A stretch of DNA of 64,000 nucleotides from Gonocerus acuteangulatus (lineage: Eukaryota; Arthropoda; Insecta; Hemiptera; Coreidae): assembly GCA_946811695.1 (NCBI GenBank), contig OX328128.1, forward strand, positions 23,056,258-23,120,257, written 5' to 3'. Below, piece by piece: positions 33,604-44,752 of this stretch; the first letter of the stretch is position 1; each line of letters starts with the position of its first letter. The translations under genes and the position numbers were made by a program. The notes under the pieces are model-generated. The model was not told where the DNA came from. It saw only the letters and a program-made list of their open reading frames with translations, and searched no databases.

Positions 33604-33933
33604 TTTTTTTTTTTTTTTTTTTAGTTATACGTTTATTTAACATCTGTACATTTGGAGAGTACATTAGTTAAGTTTGCTCTCAGATAAAAATAATAATTAT
33701 ATACAGAATTGAGTTGAAATACAAAATAAATAAAAAACAAATAAGCAAATAAATAAAAAATAAAATAAAAAATAAAAAAAAAAGAAAAAAAAGAAAGAAA
33801 AAGTACATAAAAAACAAAACAAACAAAAACAATGAATAGGAAATAATAATAAAAATAATAACACAATAATAATAACACTTTTGGAAGGAGCCAATCAATA
33901 CTGGCACTTCCTACTTAGAATAATGTCTTGTCC

Positions 33934-36624
33934 CTATTCAGTTAATTGATCACGAGGCCAATGTCTCTTGAGCCTTCTAGGCGGATTTTTGGGGTGAGTT
34001 TGGGAGGAAAGTGTTTGTGCTCTAGGATTGGGATGGAAGGACAGTTTGGAATGAAACGTTAGGAAGCGGGATTTTGCCAGTTCTTGAACGAAAGGGATGT
34101 TGAGGTCACTATGAAGGGTTTTATTGGAAACATAGAAAGGAGCATTAACTATTTTGCGGAGGACTTTGGATTGGAATGCCTGTATTCTCTGTATGTTAGA
34201 AGTTTTAGTTGTACCCCAGAGTTCAAGTCCGTAAGTACAAATAGGTCGGATTATGGTTTTGTAAACAATGAGTTTGTTGTGTATTGTCAGTTTTGATGAA
34301 GGTCCCAGTAGTCGTCGTAAGAGTCCGTATCTCCTGTTCAGTTCCTGTCTTTTCAGTCGGGTGTGTGGGTTCCAAGTGAGTCTACTGTCCAGTAATAATC
34401 CCAGGTAGCGCACCTCGTTGGATATGGGGAGTTCGTGGCTGAATATGATGACTCGAGGGCAGCTTCTCTTATTGAGGGTGAATGTGATTTGGCAGCATTT
34501 CTCAGGATTCACCTTTATTTTCCACTTGTTGCACCAGTGCTCGACAGATTCCAGATGTTCTTGTAGATAACAGGAAGCAGTTACGGGGTCAGGAGAGGAG
34601 GAAAATATGGCTGTATCATCAGCATAGGTAGTTAAGTGGGTGCTGGGGTGGGTAGGGATGTCTGCGGTGTATAAAAGGTAGAGGAGAGGACCAAGAATAC
34701 TTCCCTGTGGTACTCCGGAGGAAATGGGATGGGAACTAGACAATGTGGGACCGGATCTTACTTGGAAGGAGCGGTTAGATAGATAGGATTGCAGGATTAG
34801 GAAATATGTGTGAGGAAGTATGCGCTTTATTTTGTATAACAACCCCGGGTGCCAACCACGATCGAACGCTTGGGCGACGTCGAGAAAGGCACTCGTGCAG
34901 TAGTTTCTACTTTCAAGCGCGTGGGATATGGTGTCAACAACGCTGAAGCATTGTTGGATGGTTGAATGCTGAGGACGAAAACCAAACTGGTGATCTGGTA
35001 AGGAATTTGGAGGGATCGTGGACAGAATTCTTTTAAGGAGAAGTTTTTCAAATATCTTGGATATAATTGGGAGCAAACTGATAGGGCGATAGGAAGATGG
35101 ATTCTTGGGAGATTTCTGAGGTTTAGGTATAAGGATTATTATCGAATGTTTCCATGGATTTGGGAAGTGGGTGGTTCTTAGGATTGAATTGAATATATAA
35201 GTGAGGAAAATAATTGCTTTGTGAGGTAGATTTTTTAGGATTAGGGCTGTTATAAGGTCGTAACCGGGAGATTTTCTTGGGAGGTGTCTGATAATGTATT
35301 TAACTTCTGCAGGATGGAATGCTTTAGGAGGAAGGGAGAGTGGAAGAGGGGTATTCAGGTAATCTTGTATTTCTAGGTCTTGGGAGGAGCTGGTTTCTGG
35401 ATGAGGGGAAAAAGTAGATTCCAGATGGGAAGCTAATAGTTCAGCTTTATCTTCATCACTTCTAGCCCAAGTTCCGTCGCTGCGTTGAAGAGGTTGAGGA
35501 ACGGAATGGAATTTTAGGATTTTACGGGTGGCTTGCCAGAGAGAGTTGTCTTCGGTGGTGAGTGATTGGAGGTAATCATTAAAGGATTCAGATCGGAATT
35601 CGGATAAGGCTTTTTTTAGGAGGCGAGTAAGTCGATTGAAGGAAGTGTGGTCGGATGGGTAACGAGACCTCTGCCAGCGAGCCCTTGCTTGGCGCTTAGC
35701 TGACAAGAGATTAAGGATGTGGTCTGGGAGTTGAGGCTTAGGGTGAAAAGGGAGACGAGTTCTTGGCCTGCTTGAGCTCAGAGCACTGTCTTGTATGGCT
35801 TTTGTGAACATCAAAACAGCCTCATCCACGTCGGATGAAGTTTTCAAGGGAACATTGAGATCTATGAGTTGAGAGAGTTGTTGACGAAACAACTCCCAGT
35901 TCATAGGCCCTGGTGTGAGAGTGGGATTGCTGGAGCGTGGTAGAGGAGAGGTATTCAGGACGAGTAGGATGGCTGAGTGATCGGATGAGAGTTCAAGCAG
36001 TGACTGAACCGAGTATGATATTCCTCGTAGGCCAGAAGTGATGAAGAAATCGACAAGGTCGGGAGTGCGAGAGGGATCGGTTGGCCAATATGTAGGAGAA
36101 TCAGAGGAAATGGTGTCATAATTTTGGGATTGAAGGATGTCATAAAGAATTCTGCCACGAGGATTGGTAAGACGGCTTCCCCATCTGGGATGTTTCGCAT
36201 TGAAATCAGCCCCTATGAGAAAGTGAGGACCAAAGGATTGGAATAGAGTGAGGAATTCAGGTTGGTAAATGGTAAAATTTGGAGAGAAATACGCCGCAGA
36301 AACAATTATATTGTAGGATGAAAGGGAAAGGAAAATTCAACTTACCTGCATGCTGTCTGTCGAGAGAGTGGAGTGCGAAAAGTGAGCCAAAGTACTTTTC
36401 ACCATTACTGCTGCTCCATGCCGGGAATCGGAGGGATGGTCTGCCCTGTAGCACACATAGCCTGGGATTGAGAAGTAGTTTGTGGTAAGTAGGTGTGATT
36501 CTGTAATCAGTGCGATGTCGATGTTTCTTTCTGTAAGTAGGAGTTCAAGCTCGAGTCGTCGTGAGATAAGTCCGTTAGCATTCCATAGGATTATGGTGAG
36601 GGAATTGGGATTAAAGGAAATCAT
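33934..36624 (-). pseudogene. Jockey ORF2: endonuclease plus reverse transcriptase, one nonsense codon
   Basis: About 896 codons in one frame with a single TGA at 36337-36339 (codon 96). The endonuclease starts at once: LWNANGLISRR, then ALITESHLL, GADFNAKHPRWGS and SSDHSAILL, which are the N, E, D/N and SDH motifs of APE-type nucleases. The reverse transcriptase has YRPISLLPIISKIFEKLL, FGFRPQHST, FLDVAQAFD, GVPQGSILGPLLY and the catalytic TYADD. The tail has the Jockey-like LGLLLDSRLTW and LRKIVNAPFYVSN. There is no RNase H. The enzyme nicks target DNA and copies its own RNA from the nick. The ATG at 36624 overlaps the ORF1 stop as ATGA, so translation may depend on re-initiation. The nonsense codon lies in the endonuclease and should inactivate this copy. 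Confidence 0.9.
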
Positions 36625-37955
36625 TTAAGAAGTTTCGGAAGAATGTCGGAAATTAGGGAGGTCATAAGGGAGATAAGAGGAGTTAGTAATGTTTCCAACT
36701 TATTTAGGAACGAGGAAAACAGGTTGAAGGGATCTTGGGGTGTAGGAGTGGGAGGAACAGGGGGAGCATTAATAGGTTTAGGAGAGGAAACTGATGGGAT
36801 ATTCTTCTGGGAGGTTTGGGAAGGAGGTGTGAGGTTTTGTGCTGGGGTTGGGGTGGTTGGTGGTTTTTGTGCTGGCATTGGATTGGGTTGAGGATTTACC
36901 AGCACATTCTTTTGCCTAGAGGAGAGAAGAGAGGCATACGAGACATTTGGCCTCCGAGGTGAAGTTGCTGATGTGGATGGCTGCTGAGGCTGAGTATGTG
37001 TGGCATCTTTGGTGGCAGAAGCCTGTACGTTGGTCAGACGGGTTGCGCTGCTCGTCCTCTGCCGTTGAGTCCTAAGAGTTCTGAGGGCCTTGTAGACATC
37101 GCATCCTTTGTAGTTGGCTGGATGATTGTCGCCACAGTTGGCGCAGGTTGCAGGTGCGTCTTTGGGTTTAGCGCAGTCTTCAGACTTGTGCTGCTCGCCA
37201 CATTTAACGCACTTAGGTGCGTGGTTGCAGTAGCTTTTGGTATGGTTATATTCTTGGCATTTGTGACATTGAGTTAATTGGCGTCGACGGCGGGGCTCTT
37301 CCACTGATATCTTGGTGTAGAGAAGGTATTGTTCTTTAAATATTTCTCTGCTTTTTTCGGCCTTTTCCAGATCCACGAAAAAGAGAGGAAGTTGTGCTTT
37401 CGTTGTCGGGTGGCGAACATTAATTATTCTTTTAACGTTATAGCCAAGATCCTTCAAAGCATTTGCGATGTCTTCAGGAGGTGTGGTATGATGTAAATTG
37501 CGTATGACGACTCTGTATGCTTTTTCCTCTGGCAATTGATAGCAGTGATAATCGGCTTCCATCTGGTTTAAACTTTTAATAATTGCCCTGTAGGCACCGC
37601 TGTCGGTAGCACTGATCGCTATGTCATTAAATCTGGCTCTGCAAGAGAAAGATTTTTCTCCAGCAGCTTGACTGAGACGAGAGCAGAGGTTTTTGTAATT
37701 TTTAATGTTTCTGACGTAGATGTTAGGCGGCTTCTGGTCTGTTTTTGCTACTGAAAGGAGATTTTTATTAATTTGAGATACATTTTGATTTTCCGTTATT
37801 TTTGATCCTTTTTGCTGTTTGGCTTTAGGCGATAAATTAGTAGAAGTTTTCTTACGAAGACGTTTACGTCTTCCCTGAGTAAAATTTTCGCCGTCTTGAG
37901 TAGAGGTAGATTCCAAGAAAGTGTACTGTTGCTCACTGTCCATTGTCGTAGACAT
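36621..37955 (-). CDS. Jockey ORF1: nucleic-acid-binding gag-like protein with three CCHC knuckles
   Basis: An intact frame of 444 codons if it starts at the ATG at 37955. An ATG 32 codons upstream (38051) is in frame, but it would translate the tRNA-like 5' UTR, so I prefer the inner start (MSTTMDSEQQ). The N-terminal third is basic (RRKRLRKK). Residues about 146-213 (RVVIRNLHHTTPPEDIANAL) match the pre-C2HC domain that precedes Jockey zinc knuckles. The knuckles lie at about 230-243 (CHKCQEYNHTKSYC), 249-261 (CVKCGEQHKSEDC) and 271-285 (CANCGDNHPANYKGC). A proline- and threonine-rich tail follows. In the family this protein packages the element RNA. Its TGA overlaps the ORF2 ATG. Confidence 0.9.
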   Translation of the reverse strand: MSTTMDSEQQYTFLESTSTQDGENFTQGRRKRLRKKTSTNLSPKAKQQKGSKITENQNVSQINKNLLSVAKTDQKPPNIYVRNIKNYKNLCSRLSQAAGEKSFSCRARFNDIAISATDSGAYRAIIKSLNQMEADYHCYQLPEEKAYRVVIRNLHHTTPPEDIANALKDLGYNVKRIINVRHPTTKAQLPLFFVDLEKAEKSREIFKEQYLLYTKISVEEPRRRRQLTQCHKCQEYNHTKSYCNHAPKCVKCGEQHKSEDCAKPKDAPATCANCGDNHPANYKGCDVYKALRTLRTQRQRTSSATRLTNVQASATKDATHTQPQQPSTSATSPRRPNVSYASLLSSRQKNVLVNPQPNPMPAQKPPTTPTPAQNLTPPSQTSQKNIPSVSSPKPINAPPVPPTPTPQDPFNLFSSFLNKLETLLTPLISLMTSLISDILPKLLK

Positions 37956-37979
37956 TTTAGAAAAAAAAAATGTAAAAAA

Positions 37980-38045
37980 AAAAATTGTGAAAAATGTGGG
38001 ATCGAACCACTGATCTTCAGCCGAGAGTCGACTACGGAGTAATTG
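37980..38045 (-). promoter_or_regulatory. tRNA-like segment in the Jockey 5' UTR
   Basis: The minus strand reads CTCCTTGGCTCAATTACTCC (A-box-like), CTCTCGGCTGAAGATC (anticodon-arm-like) and AGTGGTTCGATCCCAC (B box). It ends about 25 bases before the ORF1 ATG. It looks like a tRNA or SINE head captured in the leader and might act as an internal Pol III promoter or structural element. It may simply be a passenger. Confidence 0.45.
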
Positions 38046-38413
38046 AGCCAAGGAGGCTGGCTGCCAGCTGACTGTCTATAGAGAGTGTTGCTGGGAAAAG
38101 TATCTCCCACTCTGCAGGGGCTCCTATGCACCAGGAGCGGGACTCTACAGGCAAGCCCCCCACCACTAGGCCTACTAGCAGCGAGGGCTAGATAATCTAT
38201 AAATGATTGTAACTTCACTTACAGATTGTAGGTAAACTACGATGTCTGGGTGAACGATATTTCACTGAAGTGTGCACTGAAACTATGTCCATCAGTGTGC
38301 CAATTTTCGTAAGAAAATGTGACCACTGACCACCACTTTGCACTGATAAAAACGAGAGTTTTTAAGGAACGCTGTGTCTCACTAGAAAGCTATTACACGA
38401 CTCCATCAACAGC

Positions 38414-38767
38414 ATGACCGAAAAAATGGAAAAATTTGAGAAAATGATGGAAATTATGGCCACGAACAAAGCAGACCTACGACAGGAGCACAATATTCCA
38501 TATAACATTCCTGAAGGAAAAAATCCAAAACCCCAAGCTGAAGAGATCAAAGTTCAACAGACATGTTCTAAAAGAGAAAAAAATATCACGCCTGAAGACA
38601 AGACACCAACTAGGCGAACAGAACGCCTCCCACGATATCCTACACCCCAAACGGAAGAAACCACGGAAGATACGGAGAGCTCAACAACAAAGACTAGGTC
38701 GAAAAAGAAAAAAAAAACTAACAGAAACAATAGAAAAAGCATTTCTAAAACAAAATGCTTAAAATAA
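38414..38767 (+). pseudogene. I-like ORF1, second part (C-terminus)
   Basis: It continues the frame broken at 33603. With the Jockey insertion and one duplication set aside, the codon phase matches exactly. The segment begins MTEKMEKFEKMMEIM and is then hydrophilic, Thr- and Lys-rich (TKTRSKKKKK), ending with TAA at 38765-38767. No domain is visible in this tail. Confidence 0.75.
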
Positions 38768-39103
38768 AAGTCCGTCACGCAGGAGCTGCATAACTAAGCA
38801 CTTTCCTCAGAATTTGGGTAGTGTAGACTGCTTTCCAGAACAATTTGCTTAAAATATCCTACATAAATAAAATAAAAACGTGAATAGTTCTCATTTTGTA
38901 ATGAGTAATTGATCAATTATTAATTTGCATCCAGAGTTATTTTTACACATGGTACCTACTACACTACGTAATAAATACAAAAATCCTCATATTATCGTAT
39001 TTTGATCTAACGCAGGAACAGGATACAGTCACTCTAGTGGTAGAAAGCGCTCCTTGCGGCGGCTTTGTGAACCTACGTCTGCCGGCTTTTCTATTCAAAT
39101 ATA

Positions 39104-39900
39104 TTACAAATTAAACCCCCGCTTTCCGATTGACCGATTCAGCTCATTTTTACAACACTTCTTTCTCATGAGTTACCCACGACGTATACAGCGTTTCGTT
39201 ACAATACAGCAGAAATTACGACCGGTATGAGTATATTAGGAATATGGGTCCGGAGTAAACCCCCCCTTCTAATAAACCGATTTAGTTTCTTTTTACAACA
39301 CATATTTACCTGTAGATTACCATTACGAATACCGAGTTTCGTCGAAATTTACCAAAAATCACGGCTGGTAGTGGCGAATTGGTATTGTGGGTCCGGAGTA
39401 AACCCCCCCTTCTAATAAACCGATTTAGTTTCTTTTTACAACACATATTTACCTGTAGATTACCACTACGAATACCGAGTTTCGTCGAAATATACCAAAA
39501 ATCACGGCTGGTAGTGGCGAATTGGTATTGTGGGTCCGGAGTAAACCCCCCCCCCTTCTAATGAACCGATTTCGTTTATTTTTACAACACATATTTACCT
39601 GTGGATTAGCACTACGAATACCGAGTTTCGTCGAAATATACCAAAAATCACGGCTGGTAGTGGCGAATTGGTATTGTGGGTCCGGAGTAAACCCCCCCTT
39701 CTAATGAACCGATTTTGTTCATTTTTATATCTCACTTTTCTCTCTATATTAACACTACGAATACCAAGTTTCGTTGAAATATAACAAATATTACGGCTGA
39801 CATAGTCAAATAAGTGTTTTGGGTTCGGGGTAAACCCCCCCTTCCGGTAGACCGACTTTGGTGGTTAACGAACTCGTTCAATCGTTTGCTAATTGAATGC
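39104..39900. repeat. 143-bp tandem repeat, about 5.5 copies
   Basis: GGTCCGGAGTAAACCCCCCC recurs at 39247, 39390, 39533, 39679 and, diverged, 39822 (steps 143, 143, 146, 143). The outermost copies are the most diverged. The unit also has AACCGATTTAGTTTC and ACCGAGTTTCGTCGAAAT. Each copy has a frame of about 60 codons that reflects the repeat and not a gene. Confidence 0.92.
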
Positions 39901-39959
39901 TATATACCAAGTTTCGTGACGAAAAAACAAAAACTCTGGCCGCTATCGTGTTAACAGAC

Positions 39960-39974
39960 ACATATATATATATA

Positions 39975-40040
<66 letters not shown>
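39960..40040. repeat. (TA)n microsatellite
   Basis: TA repeats with CA and TC interruptions. Confidence 0.95.
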
Positions 40041-40043
<3 letters not shown>

Positions 40044-40353
40044 TTTAACGGGGGTCATTTTCGGTGTCTACTAGGTAGGATCGATAAAGATTTGAAGAAA
40101 TTTTTCAAAAATTCCGTCATGAGTCCAACCTCAATAGCTACTTTCCTTCGGAGGAAAGTGCTAAAATGGCTAGTGAAGTTCTAAAAACGTCATTCACAGC
40201 TGTAACCAATTGCTCTAATCAAAGTTTAATATTGTTTCTGTTAGTTATTCCTGTTATAATTAATTTCTTTATAGATCCTCTTATAATTTCTATCTCTCCA
40301 TACGTTTACTATGTTTTTGTTATTATTCCTTTTACATATATATTCAAATCAGT

Positions 40354-41136
40354 ATGGCTTCTATAATCCAATGGAATATAAATGGCCTTCAAAGACACAT
40401 TGGAAACTTAAAACTCTTGTTGCAAAGTAAAAATCCACACATAATGGCACTACAGGAAACACATTTGAAATATGGTAGTGATGTCCGCGTTCATGGCTTC
40501 ACCTTGTACAGGAATGATTATGTTTTGGGAGAAAAGGCATCCGGTGGTGTTGCTATATTTGTAACTGATAGTATGTACTCTGAGCCCATTCGATTATATA
40601 CTAGCATACAAGCAGTAGCGGTCTCAGTACGCCTACCTTTCCGAGTTACTGTCTGTTCTGTATATCTTCCACCAGGCGAACCCATTGACGTACACATGAT
40701 GGAGGATCTGATCACCCAACTCCCAAGTCCTGTCATGATATTGGCTGATGTCAATGGACAAAGTTATACTTGGGATCAACTAGCACAAACACAAGAGGAC
40801 AAATAATTGAAAACATACTTGGACACTTTGACTTGATCCCTTTAAACACGCACTTACCAACACACCTTTGCCCCCGTACAGGTACACTATCTAACATCGA
40901 CGTGACTGCTTGCTCAGCTTCCATCTTCACTCGATTCACGTGGGATGTCTGCGAAGATAGTCATGGGAGTGACCATTTCCCCATAGTCATCACCATTAAT
41001 TCCGATATACCAACCTTTTGTTCGAATCCAAGATTTAATACAAATAAAGCAGACTGGAAGGTATATCAGGATTACATCGAAGACAAGCTAAAGCTAACAA
41101 ACATATCCACTATCGATGCTTTCCATACTCTGATAA
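40354..41136 (+). pseudogene. I-like ORF2, endonuclease domain
   Basis: Starts at the ATG at 40354 (MASIIQWNINGLQRH). The motifs are those of APE-type nucleases: QWNINGL, IMALQETHL, GGVAIFV, LADVNGQ..TWG, PTHLCPRTGTLSNIDVT and the catalytic GSDHFPIVI. A frameshift near 40770 separates the first 140 codons from the rest. The reading then continues to ...TIDAFHTLI, where a 1-kb transposon with CACTG ends has inserted at 41137. The domain belongs to the same protein as the reverse transcriptase at 42.2-44.7 kb. Confidence 0.85.
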
Positions 41137-42153
41137 CACTGTTCTGAACGAAAATCCTCCTTCAAACCAAAACATGCTTTATTACTGTTATCAAATGTGC
41201 TGAACACGAATTTGAAGTCAGATTCTGTCTATCACGCACAGTTTCTTGAGAAATTCTAGTTTTTTATCCAAAAATGTGAGTTTTTTTGTAAATTTGACGA
41301 ATTTTTTTTGGCATCAAAACATAGTGAAAAAAATTCAAAAGCCCGATGATTTTGAGCGCAATGAAGTATATTTGAACGAAAAAAAATTTGATGGGAATAT
41401 TACAAGTGGTTGAAGAAATATGGCTAAAAGTGCTTTATCAGTTTTTGATCTTGAGGCAGGGATTTGGTCTCATCTACTCAAGGACCTCACTTTTGAAGCA
41501 AAGTTAAATACTACTGAGAAAAAGGCTTGGATTGCTTTTCGAGAGGTATGTGCTAAGTTTTTGGGAAACGAGAAATCTAGAGACTACCGAAAAATAGTCC
41601 AAGAACTGCTTACTTCATATAAAACATTGGGATGCAATATGTCCTTAAAAATACATTTCCTGCATAGTCACCTAGACTTTTTCGCCCCAAATTTGGGTGC
41701 AGTTTCGGACGAACATGGAGAAGGATTCCACCAAGACATATCCAGAATGGAAAAAAAGATATACTGGCAAATGGAATGAGAAGATGCTGGCGAATTACTG
41801 CTGGACACTGCAGCGGGAGACAGAGGAGGAAGAGTACAAAAGAAAAAAAAATACTCATTGACGATGTGTGTATATTTTTTGAGTTGTGTCATATCTAGTA
41901 TTATACCTGATAGCATGCAGGATTCAATTAATTATACTTTACCGTTGAAAAAGAAAAAAAATCTGTTATAATAAAGACAATAATTTTCAAATACAATTTT
42001 TCATTTTTTCCAAGTTTCTCCTCTTTTCTCTCAAAATCAGAGGGTGATAGAATTTTTCTGAGTTCAGATTCGGACTCAGCACACCTGAAAACATTAGAAA
42101 CAGGCAAAATTGTTCAAGGGAGGGGAGAAAAGTTTTTTTTTTGCAGAACAGTG
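41137..42153. mobile_element. CACTG-ended DNA transposon, 1,017 bp
   Basis: The left end CACTGTTCTG at 41137 is mirrored by CAGAACAGTG ending at 42153. TAA lies directly outside both ends (41134-41136 and 42154-42156). Taking out the element and one TAA joins the I-like ORF2 in frame (..TLI then IEAAEQSIP..). CACT(A/G) ends with a 3-bp duplication fit the CMC/EnSpm superfamily. TAA would also fit PIF/Harbinger duplications, but those ends usually differ. It carries part of a transposon protein. Confidence 0.75.
41420..41861 (+). pseudogene. C-terminal fragment of a transposon-encoded protein
   Basis: A frame of 119 codons from 41420 ends prematurely. A shift near 41757, in a run of A's, restores a further 34 codons to a TGA at 41859-41861. 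The conserved blocks are YKTLGCNMSLKIHFLHSHLD, GAVSDEHGEGFHQDI and, after the shift, LANYCWTLQRE. I know this GC-x-MS-x-K-x-H-x-LHSH...GE-x-FHQD pattern as a common protein of arthropod and cnidarian DNA transposons. Its catalytic role is not established from memory. The N-terminal part, with any DDE domain, is missing, so the element could only be mobilised in trans. Confidence 0.6.
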
Positions 42154-42156
42154 TAA

Positions 42157-44752
42157 TCGAGGCAGCTGAGCAAAGCATTCCAAAAACGCCAAGCCACTAC
42201 AGAAGACCTCCGGTACCCTGGTGGAACGATGAGTGCAAAACAGCTGTAAGCGATCGAAAGAAAGCTCGCCGGCTTTTTAGTAGGAATCCATCGCAAGCGT
42301 TTCTTGAGGATTATAAAAAGAAGAAAGCCAGGGCACAGTGGGTAATCAAACAAAGTAAGAAGAAATGTTGGATGGACTTTTTGACTAACATCGACGACAA
42401 TACTACTCCAAAAAACATCTGGAAAAAAATTAACCATTCCAACAATTCAACACAAAAAATACAGCGCACCTATAACTGGACTTCAACAAAAAGATGACGT
42501 TATTACTGACCCTCAGATGATAAGTAGTATTCTAGGAAGTCACTTCAGCAGAATAAGCAGAAAAAAGTGCAAACTTTAGCGAAGACTTTCTAGACCACAA
42601 AATTTACACTGAGAACATACAGATACCTATACTTACTGACTTAGAACATCCACTGAATGACGAATTCACACTACACGAATTGAATTGTGTTCTTTCAGAC
42701 ATACGTAACACTTCACCGGGACCAGACAACATTTCTTATGAGTTGATTAAAAAATTACCCACTAGAGGTCTGGCTACACTTCTCATGCTTTATAATAATA
42801 TCTTCAAGACCGGTACCTATCCTATACTCTGGAACGAATCTGTTGTTATCCCAGTTATTAAGTCAGGGAAGGACAAGTATTGCCCGTCGGTTATAGACCG
42901 ATATCGCTGCTCTGCTGTACTTCAAAGGTTATGGAGAGACTGGTTAATAAAAGGTTGGTTTGGTATCTCGAAAATAATCACCTTCTTTCCAAGTTCCAGT
43001 GTGGATTCAGACCAAATCACAGCACCCAACACCACATCGTCCGATTGGAGAGTGACATACTTAACAGTTTCCTGTTGAAGGAGACTCTAATCGCAGTGTC
43101 ACTCGACTTGGAGAAAGCATACGATCTGCTTTGGCGGCGGCTAATCTTGTCTCAAATGAATGACTGGGGGATACAAGGAAATATATTTCGATATATCTCC
43201 AGTTTTCTATCAAACAGACGCTTCAGAGTGAGGATAGGTAATACGCTCTCCGATGAATTCCTACTTGAAAACGGAGTGCCTCAAGGAGGTGTACTGAGCA
43301 CCACTTTATTCAATATAGCAATTAACTCCGTCGTATCCTTTATCCCACCAAGCGTATCTTTCTGTCAATATGCCGATGACATTCTCATAAATTTCTCTTC
43401 TAAACGCTATGAAATCGCAGAAGAAACTATTCAAGATGCTATACATGCCCTCGAATATTGGTCTACAAGGAGTGGCTTCCAATTTTCAGAAGAAAAATCG
43501 CAGTGTACTGTATTTTCTAAACTACACAACCTACCGATTACAAAATTAAAACTCAATAACACAAACATAAGAAGCAGTGACAGTTTAAAATTCCTTGGAA
43601 TAACACTAGACAAGAAACTAACATGGGGACCCCATATAAAAAGTATTCTTAATAAATGTAACAAATCGTTGAATTTATTAAGAATTCTTTGCAATACTAA
43701 GTGGGGAGCTGACAAATGTACCATGCTAAAGTGTTACAGAGCCTTTACCAGGCCTCTGCTTGATTACGGCTGCATAGCATATTCATCTGCCAGTTCGACA
43801 ACACTAAAAGCATTAGACACAATACACAACACAGGTGTAAGACTTGCAACAGGAGCTTTCAGGTCGAGTCCAATATGTAGCCTTTATTCAGAATCTGGAG
43901 AACCTTCGTTGGATTATCGACGTCAGATGATTTGTCTTAAATTTATTGTGAGATCAAAAACTTTGAACTGTCCATGTGTTAATAGTTTTCTAAACAACAC
44001 ATTTATACACAAACAACCCAAACAAAAACCCCTCCTTATCCGCTTCCTTGAAAAAACAGAAAACGCTGTATTAATCAACTCTCCTACAAACCCTAACGGA
44101 CACCTCACAATCCCACCTTGGAGAGTAAACAATCTGAGAATTTACTTGACAATGACTAAATTTAAAAAAGCTGACGTGTCATCTCAAATTTATTACAGAG
44201 CGACATTTAACAACTTGACAGGAAGTAATCAAAATACACCAATAATATACACAGATGGGTCCAAAACTGAGAGCGGAGTGGGCTCAGCAGCTGTTTTAGG
44301 AGAGAACATATTTCATATCAGCCTGCCATTAGGCACAAGCATATATACAGCAGAGCTGCACGGCATACTTTTGGGCCTATCCAACGTACGGACTACAATA
44401 CCACATATAATACTATGTACAGATTCATTAAGTTGTTTACTCTCCCTATGCAACATCTACAACACCAACCCAATCATCATCAAAATTGTACAAGAACTAC
44501 AGAGACTGAAGGACCAACACACAATGGTAACAATGGTTTGGGTTCCTGGTCATGAGAACATCGGACAGTCTACATTAGCGGACGAACATGCAAAACTTGC
44601 TACTAGAAGACTACCGAATGATCAGCACTTACTTACAGTTCAAGACCTACAAATAACAATAACAGAAGCTGTCCTGAATAGGTGGCATGTAATGTGGTAT
44701 ACCACTCAAGATAACCACCTAAGGGAAATAAAGAGCAATATACGACCATTCA
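42157..44752 (+). pseudogene. I-like ORF2, linker, reverse transcriptase and RNase H
   Basis: A linker (WWNDECKTAVSDRKKARRLF) up to about 42470 is followed by at least two frameshifts (near 42490 and 42876). A long open frame then runs from 42880. The RT blocks are YRPISLLCCTSKVMERLV, FQCGFRPNHST, VSLDLEKAYD, LENGVPQGGVLSTTLFNI and the catalytic CQYADD. LKFLGITLDKKLTWGPHI and a thumb-like region come next. RNase H follows with TPIIYTDGSK, TAELHGILLGL, LCTDSLSCLLSL and MVWVPGHENIG..LADEHAK, so the D-E-D-D residues are all present. The frame continues to REIKSNIRP, where a 1.9-kb insertion breaks it. The order EN-RT-RNase H defines an I-like, not Jockey, element. Confidence 0.9.

Larger units (their letters stand above)
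33604..38403 (-). mobile_element. Jockey-type non-LTR retrotransposon, about 4.8 kb, nearly full length
   Basis: Flanked by CATCAACAGCAT at 33592-33603 and 38404-38415, a 12-bp target duplication. On the minus strand the order is a 5' UTR with a tRNA-like stretch, ORF1, ORF2, an A/T-rich 3' UTR, and a poly(A) tail seen as T's from 33604 to about 33623. There are no LTRs and no RNase H domain, as expected for Jockey. It entered the ORF1 of an I-like element and is therefore younger than that element. A single stop codon in ORF2 is the only damage I see. Confidence 0.9.
38769..40044. mobile_element. Probable insertion between ORF1 and ORF2 of the I-like element
   Basis: It starts AGTCCGTCACGCAGGAGCTG two bases after the ORF1 stop. 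This resembles the AGTCCGACTCGCAGGAACTG terminus of the AGCGCGG family. It contains the 143-bp tandem repeat and ends in a (TA)n tract at 39960-40040, followed by AACGGGGGTCATTTTCGGTG. That last segment is like the TAACGGTGG..TTTTCGG block beside (TA)n in the family. No target duplication was identified. Confidence 0.5.

Noticed and set aside
36643..37277. Plus-strand glycine- and valine-rich frames inside the Jockey element
   Set aside because: They lie antisense to the well-supported ORF1 of the element.
39227..39704. Three successive 60-codon frames with nearly the same sequence
   Set aside because: They follow from the 143-bp tandem repeat. They could be read as a tandem gene family, but nothing supports expression.
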